A model generated the notes under the pieces. It did no database searches. It was not told where the DNA came from and saw only the letters and a program-made list of their open reading frames with translations. A DNA stretch of 64,000 nucleotides from Halopseudomonas maritima. GTDB lineage: Bacteria > Pseudomonadota > Gammaproteobacteria > Pseudomonadales > Pseudomonadaceae. Of the stretch, positions 9,338 through 16,867 are shown piece by piece (positions within the stretch are counted from its first letter, which is position 1; every line of letters begins with the position of its first letter). The stretch covers positions 248,001 to 312,000 of the forward strand of contig NZ_CP079801.1 of the NCBI RefSeq assembly GCF_021545785.1, read 5' to 3'. Position numbers and translations under genes: made by a program.

Positions 9338-10152
9338 TAGAAGTCAAGGTCCAGTGCGTCGTCATCCGGGGGCGGAACAACGAAAGCGGTTGAGGTGTCT
9401 GGGTTTTGGCTTGCCGTGCGAGTGGTCACACTCATGGTCACTGCACGGAAGAAGCGGTGGATATCCCGGGCGTTGTGGGCCTTAAAAATGGGAGCCTCTG
9501 CGTCGTTTGCAAAATCCTTCAGCATTGCTACATCGGCATCCGGCCCAATCGCCATGGCTAGCCGGACCGCCTTCTGCGCCCGCTCGGAGTTACAAAGAGC
9601 GTTGAAAGGAGCCTCCCAGTCGTCGTTCGGTTGTCCGTCAGACAAAAGGATCAAAACTGGGCGATAGGCTCTAGAGGGGATACGATCCTTGTCTTCCAGC
9701 AACTGACGAGCGAGGTCAAATGCCGCACCCATCGGCGTAGCACCACCAGCCTGAAATTCCGAGACTCCGGTTACGCCATGCGCCGCAACCAACGGTAGAT
9801 GCATCTGCGCCTTTCCACCGAAGGTGATCAAGCCCACCTGGATTTCGGCGCGCAGACGACTCTCCTGAGCGAAAGTTGAGACCATCTCCTTCATCGCCGC
9901 ATTTAGCGCCTCGATTTTGCTGTTCTCCCCCATGCTTCCGCTTGTATCAGCCAGGACAATCACAGGGAGAGGGCGAGGCGTGGCGACAGCGAATTTTTTG
10001 AGACTACTCATCTTGTTTATCCTTTGATCAGATTCATTACTCGCACTCGGGCACGGTTTCTTGGGTGCTGAAGCCGGCTCCTTGGTAGAACGCATCGCAA
10101 GATCGCCGACATATCGACTCACGATGTCTTCCTGGTATTTGGCAAAACCCAT
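9337..10152 (-). CDS. TerY-like VWA-domain protein (TerY-P triad)
   Basis: The 271-residue protein has a von Willebrand factor A domain with a complete MIDAS metal site: DTSGS (residues 69-73), T139 in GGATPMG and D172 in LSDGQPND. About 60 poorly conserved residues precede it. VWA proteins of this type (TerY) scaffold protein complexes in tellurite-resistance-like and phage-defence modules. The ATG at 10152 is favoured over a later ATG at 10011 because a GGAGG ribosome site lies seven bases upstream (10160-10164). It is the first gene of the operon; a sigma-54-like promoter lies about 290 bases upstream. Confidence 0.9.
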   Translation of the reverse strand: MGFAKYQEDIVSRYVGDLAMRSTKEPASAPKKPCPSASNESDQRINKMSSLKKFAVATPRPLPVIVLADTSGSMGENSKIEALNAAMKEMVSTFAQESRLRAEIQVGLITFGGKAQMHLPLVAAHGVTGVSEFQAGGATPMGAAFDLARQLLEDKDRIPSRAYRPVLILLSDGQPNDDWEAPFNALCNSERAQKAVRLAMAIGPDADVAMLKDFANDAEAPIFKAHNARDIHRFFRAVTMSVTTRTASQNPDTSTAFVVPPPDDDALDLDF

Positions 10153-10159
10153 GACCTAG

Positions 10160-10164
10160 CCTCC
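10160..10164 (-). promoter_or_regulatory. Ribosome binding site deciding the VWA gene start
   Basis: GGAGG (reading the minus strand) lies seven bases before the ATG at 10152 and overlaps the stop codon of a short remnant frame. It supports the long form of the VWA protein. Confidence 0.75.
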
Positions 10165-10235
10165 TATTCATAAAAGTTCTTGTCATAAGTAGTACAAAAC
10201 GGACGGCCATCTTCATCCTTGATAATCCGGCACGA
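10164..10235 (-). pseudogene. Short C-terminal coding remnant before the VWA gene
   Basis: Between an in-frame TAA (10236-10238) and a TAG (10164-10166) the minus strand reads 23 codons that look like the tail of a real protein (ending KDEDGRPFCTTYDKNFYE). No start codon is available, and the frame is closed just upstream. It is most simply the 3' end of a lost or frameshifted gene that was coupled to the VWA gene, since its stop overlaps the VWA ribosome site. Chance coding potential cannot be excluded. Confidence 0.3.
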
Positions 10236-10438
10236 TTAGAGTGGCCGCCCTCGTCCTTGGTACCACCTAGTCAAATCTCGCTCACTTGGCGGCGCAATCG
10301 ACATCAGCGAAAACCGTCTGCCTCATTGGAAAGCTCGATCAGTTGAGTATCAGCAGTTTGCCAATAATCGGAAGGCTTCCCAGAGTTCCCCTTGAGCACT
10401 GCAATAGTTACTTTCCTTGGCGATTTACGCTAAGGATC

Positions 10439-10455
10439 AGCGAAATGTGTGCCAA
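10439..10455 (-). promoter_or_regulatory. Candidate sigma-54 promoter of the TerY-P operon
   Basis: On the minus strand the sequence is TTGGCACACATTTCGCT. It keeps the -24 TTGGCAC block and a TCGCT -12 block with GG and GC exactly ten bases apart, as sigma-54 promoters require. The predicted start is near 10428, giving a leader of about 275 bases. The same TTGGCAC-N5-TCGCT pattern occurs before hsdR. Confidence 0.55.
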
Positions 10456-10470
10456 CTACATAAATCCATA

Positions 10471-10509
10471 TTAATCAACATGTTAAGACCTGAATAACTT
10501 GATCAACAT
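10471..10509. repeat. Direct repeat TTRATCAACAT, possible enhancer site
   Basis: TTAATCAACAT (10471-10481) and TTGATCAACAT (10499-10509) repeat with 28 bases between starts. They lie about 45-80 bases upstream of the predicted sigma-54 start, where an activator could bind. The assignment is by position only. Confidence 0.3.
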
Positions 10510-10670
10510 CCCGCATGCCAATAAAAAAAGTTACCACCACGAAAACTTTATTACCTTTTGGGCTGACACCTAACCACGACACTCACGAATTTCTCCGATC
10601 CTGCGCGCAGGTACCCGTCCTCTCGCACAGCCGACATCCAACCAGGGCGTGCCACCCTCCCCAACTGCTC

Positions 10671-12467
10671 TCACAACCCCCAGTAGTACCCTTTAATCTT
10701 CTGCGCCATCAACCGGCGGCGTTCAGCCAAAAATGCCTCAAACTGTTCTGGCTGGTAGGCACACAGATCTTCGGGCAGGCAGTTGGCGGCCAGGTTTGCC
10801 TTAAGGTCATCCAGGCTGATGATCGCACCATAGTGCGCTGCGCCTTGCTGACACTGGTCAAAGACCTTTGCCATATAAGCGGCCGGGGCGGTGTCGCCGA
10901 TTTTGATGTTCACTTCCTGCTGCACGTACACGTAGTTGGCCACTTGGTTGTACTTGCTTCTGAGCAGCCCCCGCTGCTTGAGGAAGTTCTTCGGGAAGAT
11001 GTGATGGATATCGCCGTGGTGCGTAAGCATGTCACGCACGGTGATGTCCTTGGACAGGAAGCCCTTGTCACCGCGATTGGCCTGTGCGGCCCAGAATACC
11101 TTGATGGCCGGAGCGTTCACTGAAGAGGTGTTCAACGCCTGCGGCAGACCGAAGTCCCAGAAGGCATCAGACAGTTCAGCCGCTTCGATATCAGACAGTA
11201 CGTCAGCAAACGCTCGCTCGTGCACGGCCTTGATGTCCTTATCGAAGCGGGATTCTGGCGAACCCGAGTAACGCCCCGTCAGCAGCGACATGACGAACCA
11301 GCGGCGCACCCAGCTTTCGATATTGGGGTTGTTGCCCAGGTCGCGCTTGAGCTTGAGGTACAGCACGTAGGCGAAGTTCAGCGCGTTAACCGAGCCAATC
11401 ATCGAGCTGTCCACGTAGCCCGCCGAACGGATGATCATCAGGAAGCGCTTGAAGTGCGTTTCGTTGATGAACTCCTTCACCCCCTCGCTCAGCGTTTTGA
11501 AGGACGCCTCTTCGATTTCCTTCTCGTAGCTGCGGGTTTCGAAGTTACGGCCCGAGAGCAGCCCGACTAGATCCGACAGCCTTCCACGATTGAACTTGGT
11601 GGTGAAAGCTACGCGCAGCATGTCCGAGTAGCTGGGGTCGTAGAGGTCGTCGTTCTCACTCTTCAGCCAACGCATGGCTCGGAAGTAGTCGGTCTGCACG
11701 AAGGCCTTATCGTTGTTCTCAATGTGCGCGTAAAACTCGGGCGCGATGGAGAGGTGGCAGAAGTAGTCGATGGCCTTGCGCAGGGTGTTGCCGTCGAACT
11801 CCTCGTTGGCAGCGATCTTCGACATGACAAAGTCTGCCTGGCTCAGCACCACACCCTTGGAATTGATGCGGATAAAGATCTCGGTGACCGTCTCGATATC
11901 CAAATCCGCCGCCAGCTCGATCAGGCCGATCTGCTTCTTGGTGATATCGCACAACCTGTCCAGGCGCTCGTAAAGCAGGTCTTCATCGACATCAGGGTTT
12001 AGCTCCAGGTAGTCACGACCGACCTTATGCGCCTTGAGTTCACCGCTAACGATGGGCGCGATATCGGCAAACCAGGCTTTGTCTTTCTCGATGGCCGGGT
12101 TGCTGACCTCGAAGCGTTCTTCGATGGGGTGGAAGGCGATGCGGATACGCACCTGCTGGTAATCCTGGTTGATCACCTGCTGACCGGCGATGGCAGCGGT
12201 CAGCGCCGTGACACGCTGCTGACCATCGATCAGCACCTTCTTGCCCTCGGCCAGCGAGCCGTCTTTCAGCTTCACCGTCGGGTTACGCCAGGCAATGATG
12301 TAACCCACCGGAAAGCCCTGATACAGGCTGTCCATCAGATCACGCACCTTGCTGGCGTCCCACACAAAAGGCCGCTGGATTTCCGGAATGGCGATCTCGC
12401 CAGACTTAACCCAGCTCAGCAGCGTTTCGATCAGGTGTTGGTTAACCGAGTATTTCTGTGCCGACAT
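10671..12467 (-). CDS. GmrSD-like DUF262 / HNH (DUF1524) nuclease
   Basis: The 598-residue protein joins an N-terminal DUF262 domain, related to ParB/sulfiredoxin nucleotide-binding folds, with IPEIQRPFVW near residue 29 and IDGQQRVTA near residue 82, to a C-terminal HNH motif DIHHIFPKNFL near residue 487. GmrSD type IV enzymes with this arrangement cut modified (glucosylated hydroxymethylcytosine) phage DNA, using NTP hydrolysis by the DUF262 part. Both signature motifs are intact, so activity is plausible. The gene lies 29 bases downstream of the helicase-IV-like gene and is probably co-transcribed with it. Confidence 0.88.
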   Translation of the reverse strand: MSAQKYSVNQHLIETLLSWVKSGEIAIPEIQRPFVWDASKVRDLMDSLYQGFPVGYIIAWRNPTVKLKDGSLAEGKKVLIDGQQRVTALTAAIAGQQVINQDYQQVRIRIAFHPIEERFEVSNPAIEKDKAWFADIAPIVSGELKAHKVGRDYLELNPDVDEDLLYERLDRLCDITKKQIGLIELAADLDIETVTEIFIRINSKGVVLSQADFVMSKIAANEEFDGNTLRKAIDYFCHLSIAPEFYAHIENNDKAFVQTDYFRAMRWLKSENDDLYDPSYSDMLRVAFTTKFNRGRLSDLVGLLSGRNFETRSYEKEIEEASFKTLSEGVKEFINETHFKRFLMIIRSAGYVDSSMIGSVNALNFAYVLYLKLKRDLGNNPNIESWVRRWFVMSLLTGRYSGSPESRFDKDIKAVHERAFADVLSDIEAAELSDAFWDFGLPQALNTSSVNAPAIKVFWAAQANRGDKGFLSKDITVRDMLTHHGDIHHIFPKNFLKQRGLLRSKYNQVANYVYVQQEVNIKIGDTAPAAYMAKVFDQCQQGAAHYGAIISLDDLKANLAANCLPEDLCAYQPEQFEAFLAERRRLMAQKIKGYYWGL

Positions 12468-12496
12468 AGCGTATATCCCTATATTCGCGCTTGATT

Positions 12497-15427
12497 CTAA
12501 AAACGACTTTCATGACTACCCGCAAGCAGCAAACCCGAATCGAACATGATCCTGTTTTCTGTATGCCTGCAGCCCTCACCCTCAGACCGATAGTTCCGGC
12601 ACCCCCAGAACTCGCCATTTCGCCCCTTGCGCTGGGTCATTTCCGCACCACACTTCGGGCACGTAGGCACCCAACGCTGACAGTCTGGGTTGATACAAAC
12701 CTTGAAGCGCCCAGCGCGGCGCATTTGTGAGTCGCAATGCGCGCAGCCGCGCTCCTTGTGAGCGCAGAGCGGGAATTTATTGCAGCCAAAAAACCGGCCA
12801 AACTGGCTTTGCCTCGACACCATGGTCCCGGTTTTACACTTGATGCACTTGAGCATGTGCAGCAACTGCTGGCTGAGTGATGTTGAGAACTCGTCCAGAT
12901 CGAGCTCGTATTCGTTCTTCAACAACTCGACAACAAAAGCCGACGCCACGGCCATATCGGCGATCAGATAAGCACGCTGTCTTGCCCGGGTAAGGGCCAC
13001 ATAAAACAGCCGACGCTCCTCAGCGTAAGGGAAATCCTCTTGTGCCGGCAGCAATGCCTCCAGCAACGGATGCGTGGTTTTCTGCGAGGGGAAACCATGC
13101 TTGCCAGTCTCAAGGCCGAGCAGCACCACGTAATCCGCTTCTTTGCCTTTGGCAGCGTGAATGGTGTGACACTCCAGCGCTAACGAAGGGAATCGCGATG
13201 CGAGTCGCCGCAGTTCGCCTCTGTCTGGCAAGTTAAAGCCGTAGCGCCCAAGCAGATAGACACTGCTCCCAGGCTCGGCAATTTCTGCGATGCGGGCAAC
13301 GACCTTCTCCAGCCGGCTTGGCTCCTCGCTGCCGGGTTTAGGCCGGTTGTCTTCCCTGAGCAGGGATACCGCAGGGCGTTTAACCTTTTGCAGCGTATTA
13401 AGCTGCTTCCTGACCTGGATCGGGTTTGCCAGCACGAAGCGCGTCGCCACATCACTGATGCTGTTATTGAAGCGGAACGTCAGATCGAGGGCCGTTACTT
13501 TGGTCGTGCCAAACCGTTCACTAAATGCCGTTGTAAAGCTCAGATCACTGCCGGTGAAGCGGTAAATAGCCTGCCAATCGTCACCCACGCAGAATAACGA
13601 GCACTCCGGCACAGAGTCCCGCAGATACCTGATCAAGCGGGCACGCGCCTCAGAGATATCTTGGAACTCATCCACCAGAATATATCGCCACGGGCTACGG
13701 AAACGCCCTTCGCGGACGTACTCAATAGCCTTGCCAATCATGTCATCGAAATCGATATGCCCGGCGCTATCCAACAAGGTCTGATAGTCGTCCAGAATGG
13801 GCCGCAGCAGTGCCAGCGCAGCGTCCACCTGCTTCGGGTTCTTCGCGCGCTTGATCGCAGCCTCCACCTGCCCTTGCTCGTAACAATTAGCGCGGTAGCG
13901 CTTCAGCAGATCGGCCAGCAGTACGGCAAAGCTGTTGATTGCGCCAAATTCTCGTAATGTTTCGAGCACCGCTTCCGGGGGCAATTCCTGGTACTGAACA
14001 CCCAGTGCGGCCAGCTGCGCGTCGATGGCATCAAACAAGCCACCTTCCATTAACTGATAGTGGTACAGCTCCACCAGGCGCGTACCTTTATCGGCATGCA
14101 ACTGGCGCTTCCACGCCATACCCTGGTGGTACTGCTCGCGTTCTACATAGGGGGCTGTACCGCCCTGCCGGTCGATACCGTAATACTCGATGTAGATACC
14201 CTGCTCGGGCAGATAGAAATCCGGCTGGTATTGGCGATAAAGGGAGCTGGCTGTCTTGTGCTCGTAAGCAGGCTCATACAGGTAGGCAATACCCTGCTTG
14301 AACAGGTAGTTAGCCACCAGACACTCACCCAGGCTTTTAACGGCCTCGCCTTTAAGGGTGCGGATATCATTGGCTAGGATGTAGTCGTAGTACTCCCCCT
14401 CTGACGCGAACTCAAAGGGGTTCGCCTCCGGGTACAGGTGGTGCTGGAAATAATCAATCGCCAGCCGCTGGTAATCCGGAGTCTTGAGATGCTGCTCGAA
14501 CCACTGACTCACCTGCCTGGCCAGCGCCTTGTCATCTTCCGCCAAGGGTGAAAGGGAGGGCTGCTCGCCCTCTACCTTGGCGATAATCGTCTTACCCAGT
14601 TTGTGAAACGTACTGGTGGTGATACCGCACTTACCCAGCCGGTGATCGATACGCTCCTGCATCTCCTTCGCCGCTTTGTTGGCGAAAGCCAGCATCAGAA
14701 TATCCGCAGCCCGGGCCTGCCCACTCGCCATCAAAAAACCTGCACGGCCTACCATGGTGCTGGTCTTGCCCGTACCGGCACCCGCCAACACCAGGTTGTT
14801 ATCCTCATCTACGACACAGGCAACACGCTGGCGCTCGGTAAGCGGCTGGCTCTCTACCCTGTCGAAGAAAGCGCTGTTGCGCGCCAGTTGCCGATCAACG
14901 TATTGCTTGCGCAGCTTTTCCCAGTCCGCTTGCTGCCACCGGGTAACCGCTGCCAGCCACTCGAATGGAGTGACATCTACATCGGTGCACCACTGGGGCT
15001 CAGGCACACGTTGAAAACGCTGCAGTGCTTGCTCGGCCATGACCCTGGCCGCGTCCAAGCGGGATTGGCGGGGATACCCTTTTGTCAGCAGGGCCCGGAT
15101 TTTACGAGCGACCTGCTCTATCTCGGGCGCCAGTTTGCGTAACCAGTGCGCTCGCAACCAGTGAAATAACTTCTCACCGTCAACCTTTCGCAGCCCAGGA
15201 AAAACCTTTTCGCCGCAGTCCGTTTGCAGAACCAAACGGGAGAAAACGACTCCCTGCTGGAAGGTTGCCTCGTTAGCCAGCGACGTCGCCTCGATCAGGT
15301 AGTTCTCACCGCTCTTGGTTGTGACCTCCAACCCTTTGTCACCCAATGTGAAGGTGGCCGCTTGCGCGCCAAACAGGCGCATCAACCAGTGCGGGGCGAC
15401 ATCTATCGATGAGGATTCAGCAGTCAT
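12497..15427 (-). CDS. Helicase IV-like UvrD helicase with C-terminal zinc fingers
   Basis: The 976-residue protein is an SF1A helicase: Walker A AGAGTGKTST near residue 214, AFANKAAKEM, VDEFQDIS, GDDWQAIYRFTGSD and ALTRARQRAY. The insertion with IEYYGIDRQGG and WKRQLHADKGTRLVE is typical of helicase IV (HelD) and resembles a degenerate nuclease-like domain. Unlike E. coli HelD (about 680 residues), it has about 110 extra C-terminal residues with several Cys pairs (CIKCKTG, CAHCDSQM, CPKCGAEM), resembling topoisomerase zinc fingers. The ATG at 15427 is preferred over a GTG at 15463. It probably unwinds DNA in concert with the DUF262/HNH nuclease encoded next. Confidence 0.88.
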   Translation of the reverse strand: MTAESSSIDVAPHWLMRLFGAQAATFTLGDKGLEVTTKSGENYLIEATSLANEATFQQGVVFSRLVLQTDCGEKVFPGLRKVDGEKLFHWLRAHWLRKLAPEIEQVARKIRALLTKGYPRQSRLDAARVMAEQALQRFQRVPEPQWCTDVDVTPFEWLAAVTRWQQADWEKLRKQYVDRQLARNSAFFDRVESQPLTERQRVACVVDEDNNLVLAGAGTGKTSTMVGRAGFLMASGQARAADILMLAFANKAAKEMQERIDHRLGKCGITTSTFHKLGKTIIAKVEGEQPSLSPLAEDDKALARQVSQWFEQHLKTPDYQRLAIDYFQHHLYPEANPFEFASEGEYYDYILANDIRTLKGEAVKSLGECLVANYLFKQGIAYLYEPAYEHKTASSLYRQYQPDFYLPEQGIYIEYYGIDRQGGTAPYVEREQYHQGMAWKRQLHADKGTRLVELYHYQLMEGGLFDAIDAQLAALGVQYQELPPEAVLETLREFGAINSFAVLLADLLKRYRANCYEQGQVEAAIKRAKNPKQVDAALALLRPILDDYQTLLDSAGHIDFDDMIGKAIEYVREGRFRSPWRYILVDEFQDISEARARLIRYLRDSVPECSLFCVGDDWQAIYRFTGSDLSFTTAFSERFGTTKVTALDLTFRFNNSISDVATRFVLANPIQVRKQLNTLQKVKRPAVSLLREDNRPKPGSEEPSRLEKVVARIAEIAEPGSSVYLLGRYGFNLPDRGELRRLASRFPSLALECHTIHAAKGKEADYVVLLGLETGKHGFPSQKTTHPLLEALLPAQEDFPYAEERRLFYVALTRARQRAYLIADMAVASAFVVELLKNEYELDLDEFSTSLSQQLLHMLKCIKCKTGTMVSRQSQFGRFFGCNKFPLCAHKERGCAHCDSQMRRAGRFKVCINPDCQRWVPTCPKCGAEMTQRKGRNGEFWGCRNYRSEGEGCRHTENRIMFDSGLLLAGSHESRF

Positions 15428-15475
15428 AGTCAGCCTGTGGGCATGTGTCAGCGAAAGACACACTGAGCGCCTTGT

Positions 15476-15622
15476 CTATTCAAGCGAGCCCGACCTCTCA
15501 AGGCTAGCCGATTGGCCACGGTCATTACGACCGACGATGCCGGTCATGGCTTCGTCGATGGGAATAACCGTGGTGGCGCGGTAGCCGCGAAAATGGGTGA
15601 GCTTGACGGACTTGAGGCGCAT
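15476..15622 (-). pseudogene. Stump of an OLD/RecF-type ATPase gene
   Basis: A frame of 48 codons begins with the classical start of OLD/RecF/SMC-like ATPases: MRLKSVKLTHFRGYR, then IPIDEA and IVGRNDRGQS, where an active Walker A would read GRNDxGKST. The P-loop lysine is replaced by Gln and the frame stops soon after, so only the first strand-loop of an ATPase remains. An AAGGAA ribosome site lies before the ATG and a perfect palindrome sits 33 bases further upstream. It is best read as the residue of a deleted defence ATPase rather than a working small protein. Confidence 0.6.
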
Positions 15623-15654
15623 GAGGATTTCCTTATCTATAGCTGGCCAGAGAC

Positions 15655-15675
15655 AAATGTGACAGGTTCACATTT
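15655..15675. promoter_or_regulatory. Palindromic operator-like element
   Basis: AAATGTGA and TCACATTT form a perfect 8-base inverted repeat around CAGGT. The arms match the ideal CRP/Vfr half-sites, but the spacer has five bases instead of six, putting the half-sites out of the usual register. It lies between the hsdS end and the ATPase stump and was probably an operator of the lost gene. Confidence 0.4.
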
Positions 15676-15739
15676 GCACAGCCGCAGGCTGGGGCAAAGC
15701 CCAGAGCGCAGGGAGGTTCAAGTGAACACTTTTTGGCTA

Positions 15740-16867
15740 TCAACACTCACCTCGAAAGACTTTTTGGCTGAGGGCGGAAAATAGATCTGCCAGATTTCCT
15801 TCCGATTGGCTTTGTGATTTCAAGCGCTGTTTAGTCGCTTCAAATATCGCTGCGTATTTATTTTGCATCTCAATCGGAGGCAAGAGAATCTGAATATTCT
15901 GCATCTCCTGAGCATTAATGTTAGCCATCCCAACAATGCTCTTGCACATACTTTGCAGCGTCGACTTGCCGTGCGTTGAATTCAGATAACCGGAGACATA
16001 ATAGGAATTACCTTTTTCATTCATGCGAACACGAATTAGGTAGCCGGCAATTGCAGCCACATCATCCCGGTCATATACAGCCGCTTTACCAACCAGCTCT
16101 TTACTGTTCGTGCGATTGAAAAGCAAATCGCCTTTTTCAACTAAATACTTTGGCTGTTCTTTCTTGCTGAGGTCTACGTATTTCAAACCGTTGAAATCAA
16201 TGGCACCGGAGTACGTAATATTCCCCATGCGTAGCATTGGAAACTCGCCTTCTGCTTCGGAAGCTTTTGCCGATGAACCATAATTAGCGGTATCAACCAA
16301 ATCCCGAATCGTACCTACTGGAAACCCCTTCGGATTGGTCACCGGGTCGCCGAACATGTCCAGAAACACGGCGCGGAGGAAGTCGTCGGCGAGCTGGATG
16401 GCTTGCTGGCGTTTGCGGCGGATGGCGTCGGCCTTGTCGAGGATGGCGGCGATGCGCTTTTGTTCGGGCAGGGGTGGGAGCGGGATTAACTCATCATGAA
16501 CCAGATTTCTATTAAGAGTTGGCACACCAGCCCCCTCAGAAAACCGCTCTAGCTTGAAGGCTGAAAGCATGTAATAGACCCATCGCGGATGGTTGCCATG
16601 AAAATCCATCACATACAAAGCGGTGTTCAGCGGCCAAAACCCCTCTTCGCTATAGTGAACCTTTCCAATCGTTCCTGACCTTCCAGTTATTACGCCAGGA
16701 CCTTTAATTTTTACTTCATCGTGAGCGCCATTTTTTCCATTGGCTGCATATATAGGCACTACACCTTCATTTCTCTCTCCAACCGGCAGGTCGTATCCAC
16801 GCTTTAGAGTCGCAATATTCCTGAGCGGAACCAAAGGCCACCCTGACTGGTTTTGGAAGAAGCTCAC
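15740..16867 (-). CDS. hsdS: Type I restriction specificity subunit HsdS
   Basis: This 375-residue protein has two target-recognition domains (about residues 1-125 and 165-320), each followed by a helical spacer. The first spacer is marked by PLPPLPEQKRIAAILDKADA and RRKRQQAI, the usual HsdS conserved region, and the second ends with KVFRGEC. It would read the two halves of the DNA target in the HsdR2M2S complex. Its ATG overlaps the end of hsdM by four bases. The domain boundaries are normal, so the subunit looks functional; the target sequence cannot be predicted by eye. Confidence 0.93.
   Translation of the reverse strand: MSFFQNQSGWPLVPLRNIATLKRGYDLPVGERNEGVVPIYAANGKNGAHDEVKIKGPGVITGRSGTIGKVHYSEEGFWPLNTALYVMDFHGNHPRWVYYMLSAFKLERFSEGAGVPTLNRNLVHDELIPLPPLPEQKRIAAILDKADAIRRKRQQAIQLADDFLRAVFLDMFGDPVTNPKGFPVGTIRDLVDTANYGSSAKASEAEGEFPMLRMGNITYSGAIDFNGLKYVDLSKKEQPKYLVEKGDLLFNRTNSKELVGKAAVYDRDDVAAIAGYLIRVRMNEKGNSYYVSGYLNSTHGKSTLQSMCKSIVGMANINAQEMQNIQILLPPIEMQNKYAAIFEATKQRLKSQSQSEGNLADLFSALSQKVFRGEC

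Larger units (their letters stand above)
10153..10670. other. Long intergenic leader of the TerY-P operon
   Basis: This stretch of over 500 bases carries no complete gene. It holds the 23-codon remnant next to the VWA gene, a sigma-54-like promoter at 10439-10455, and an AT-rich segment (about 10,440-10,560) with a direct repeat that could be an enhancer. The rest, toward the stop of the DUF262 gene at 10671, shows nothing I can name. Confidence 0.6.

Noticed and set aside
10515..11123. Plus-strand 202-codon frame
   Set aside because: It is antisense to the HNH part of the DUF262 protein and carries no recognisable motif.
15655..15675. Ordinary CRP/Vfr binding site
   Set aside because: The spacer is five instead of six bases, so the half-sites are not in the correct helical register.
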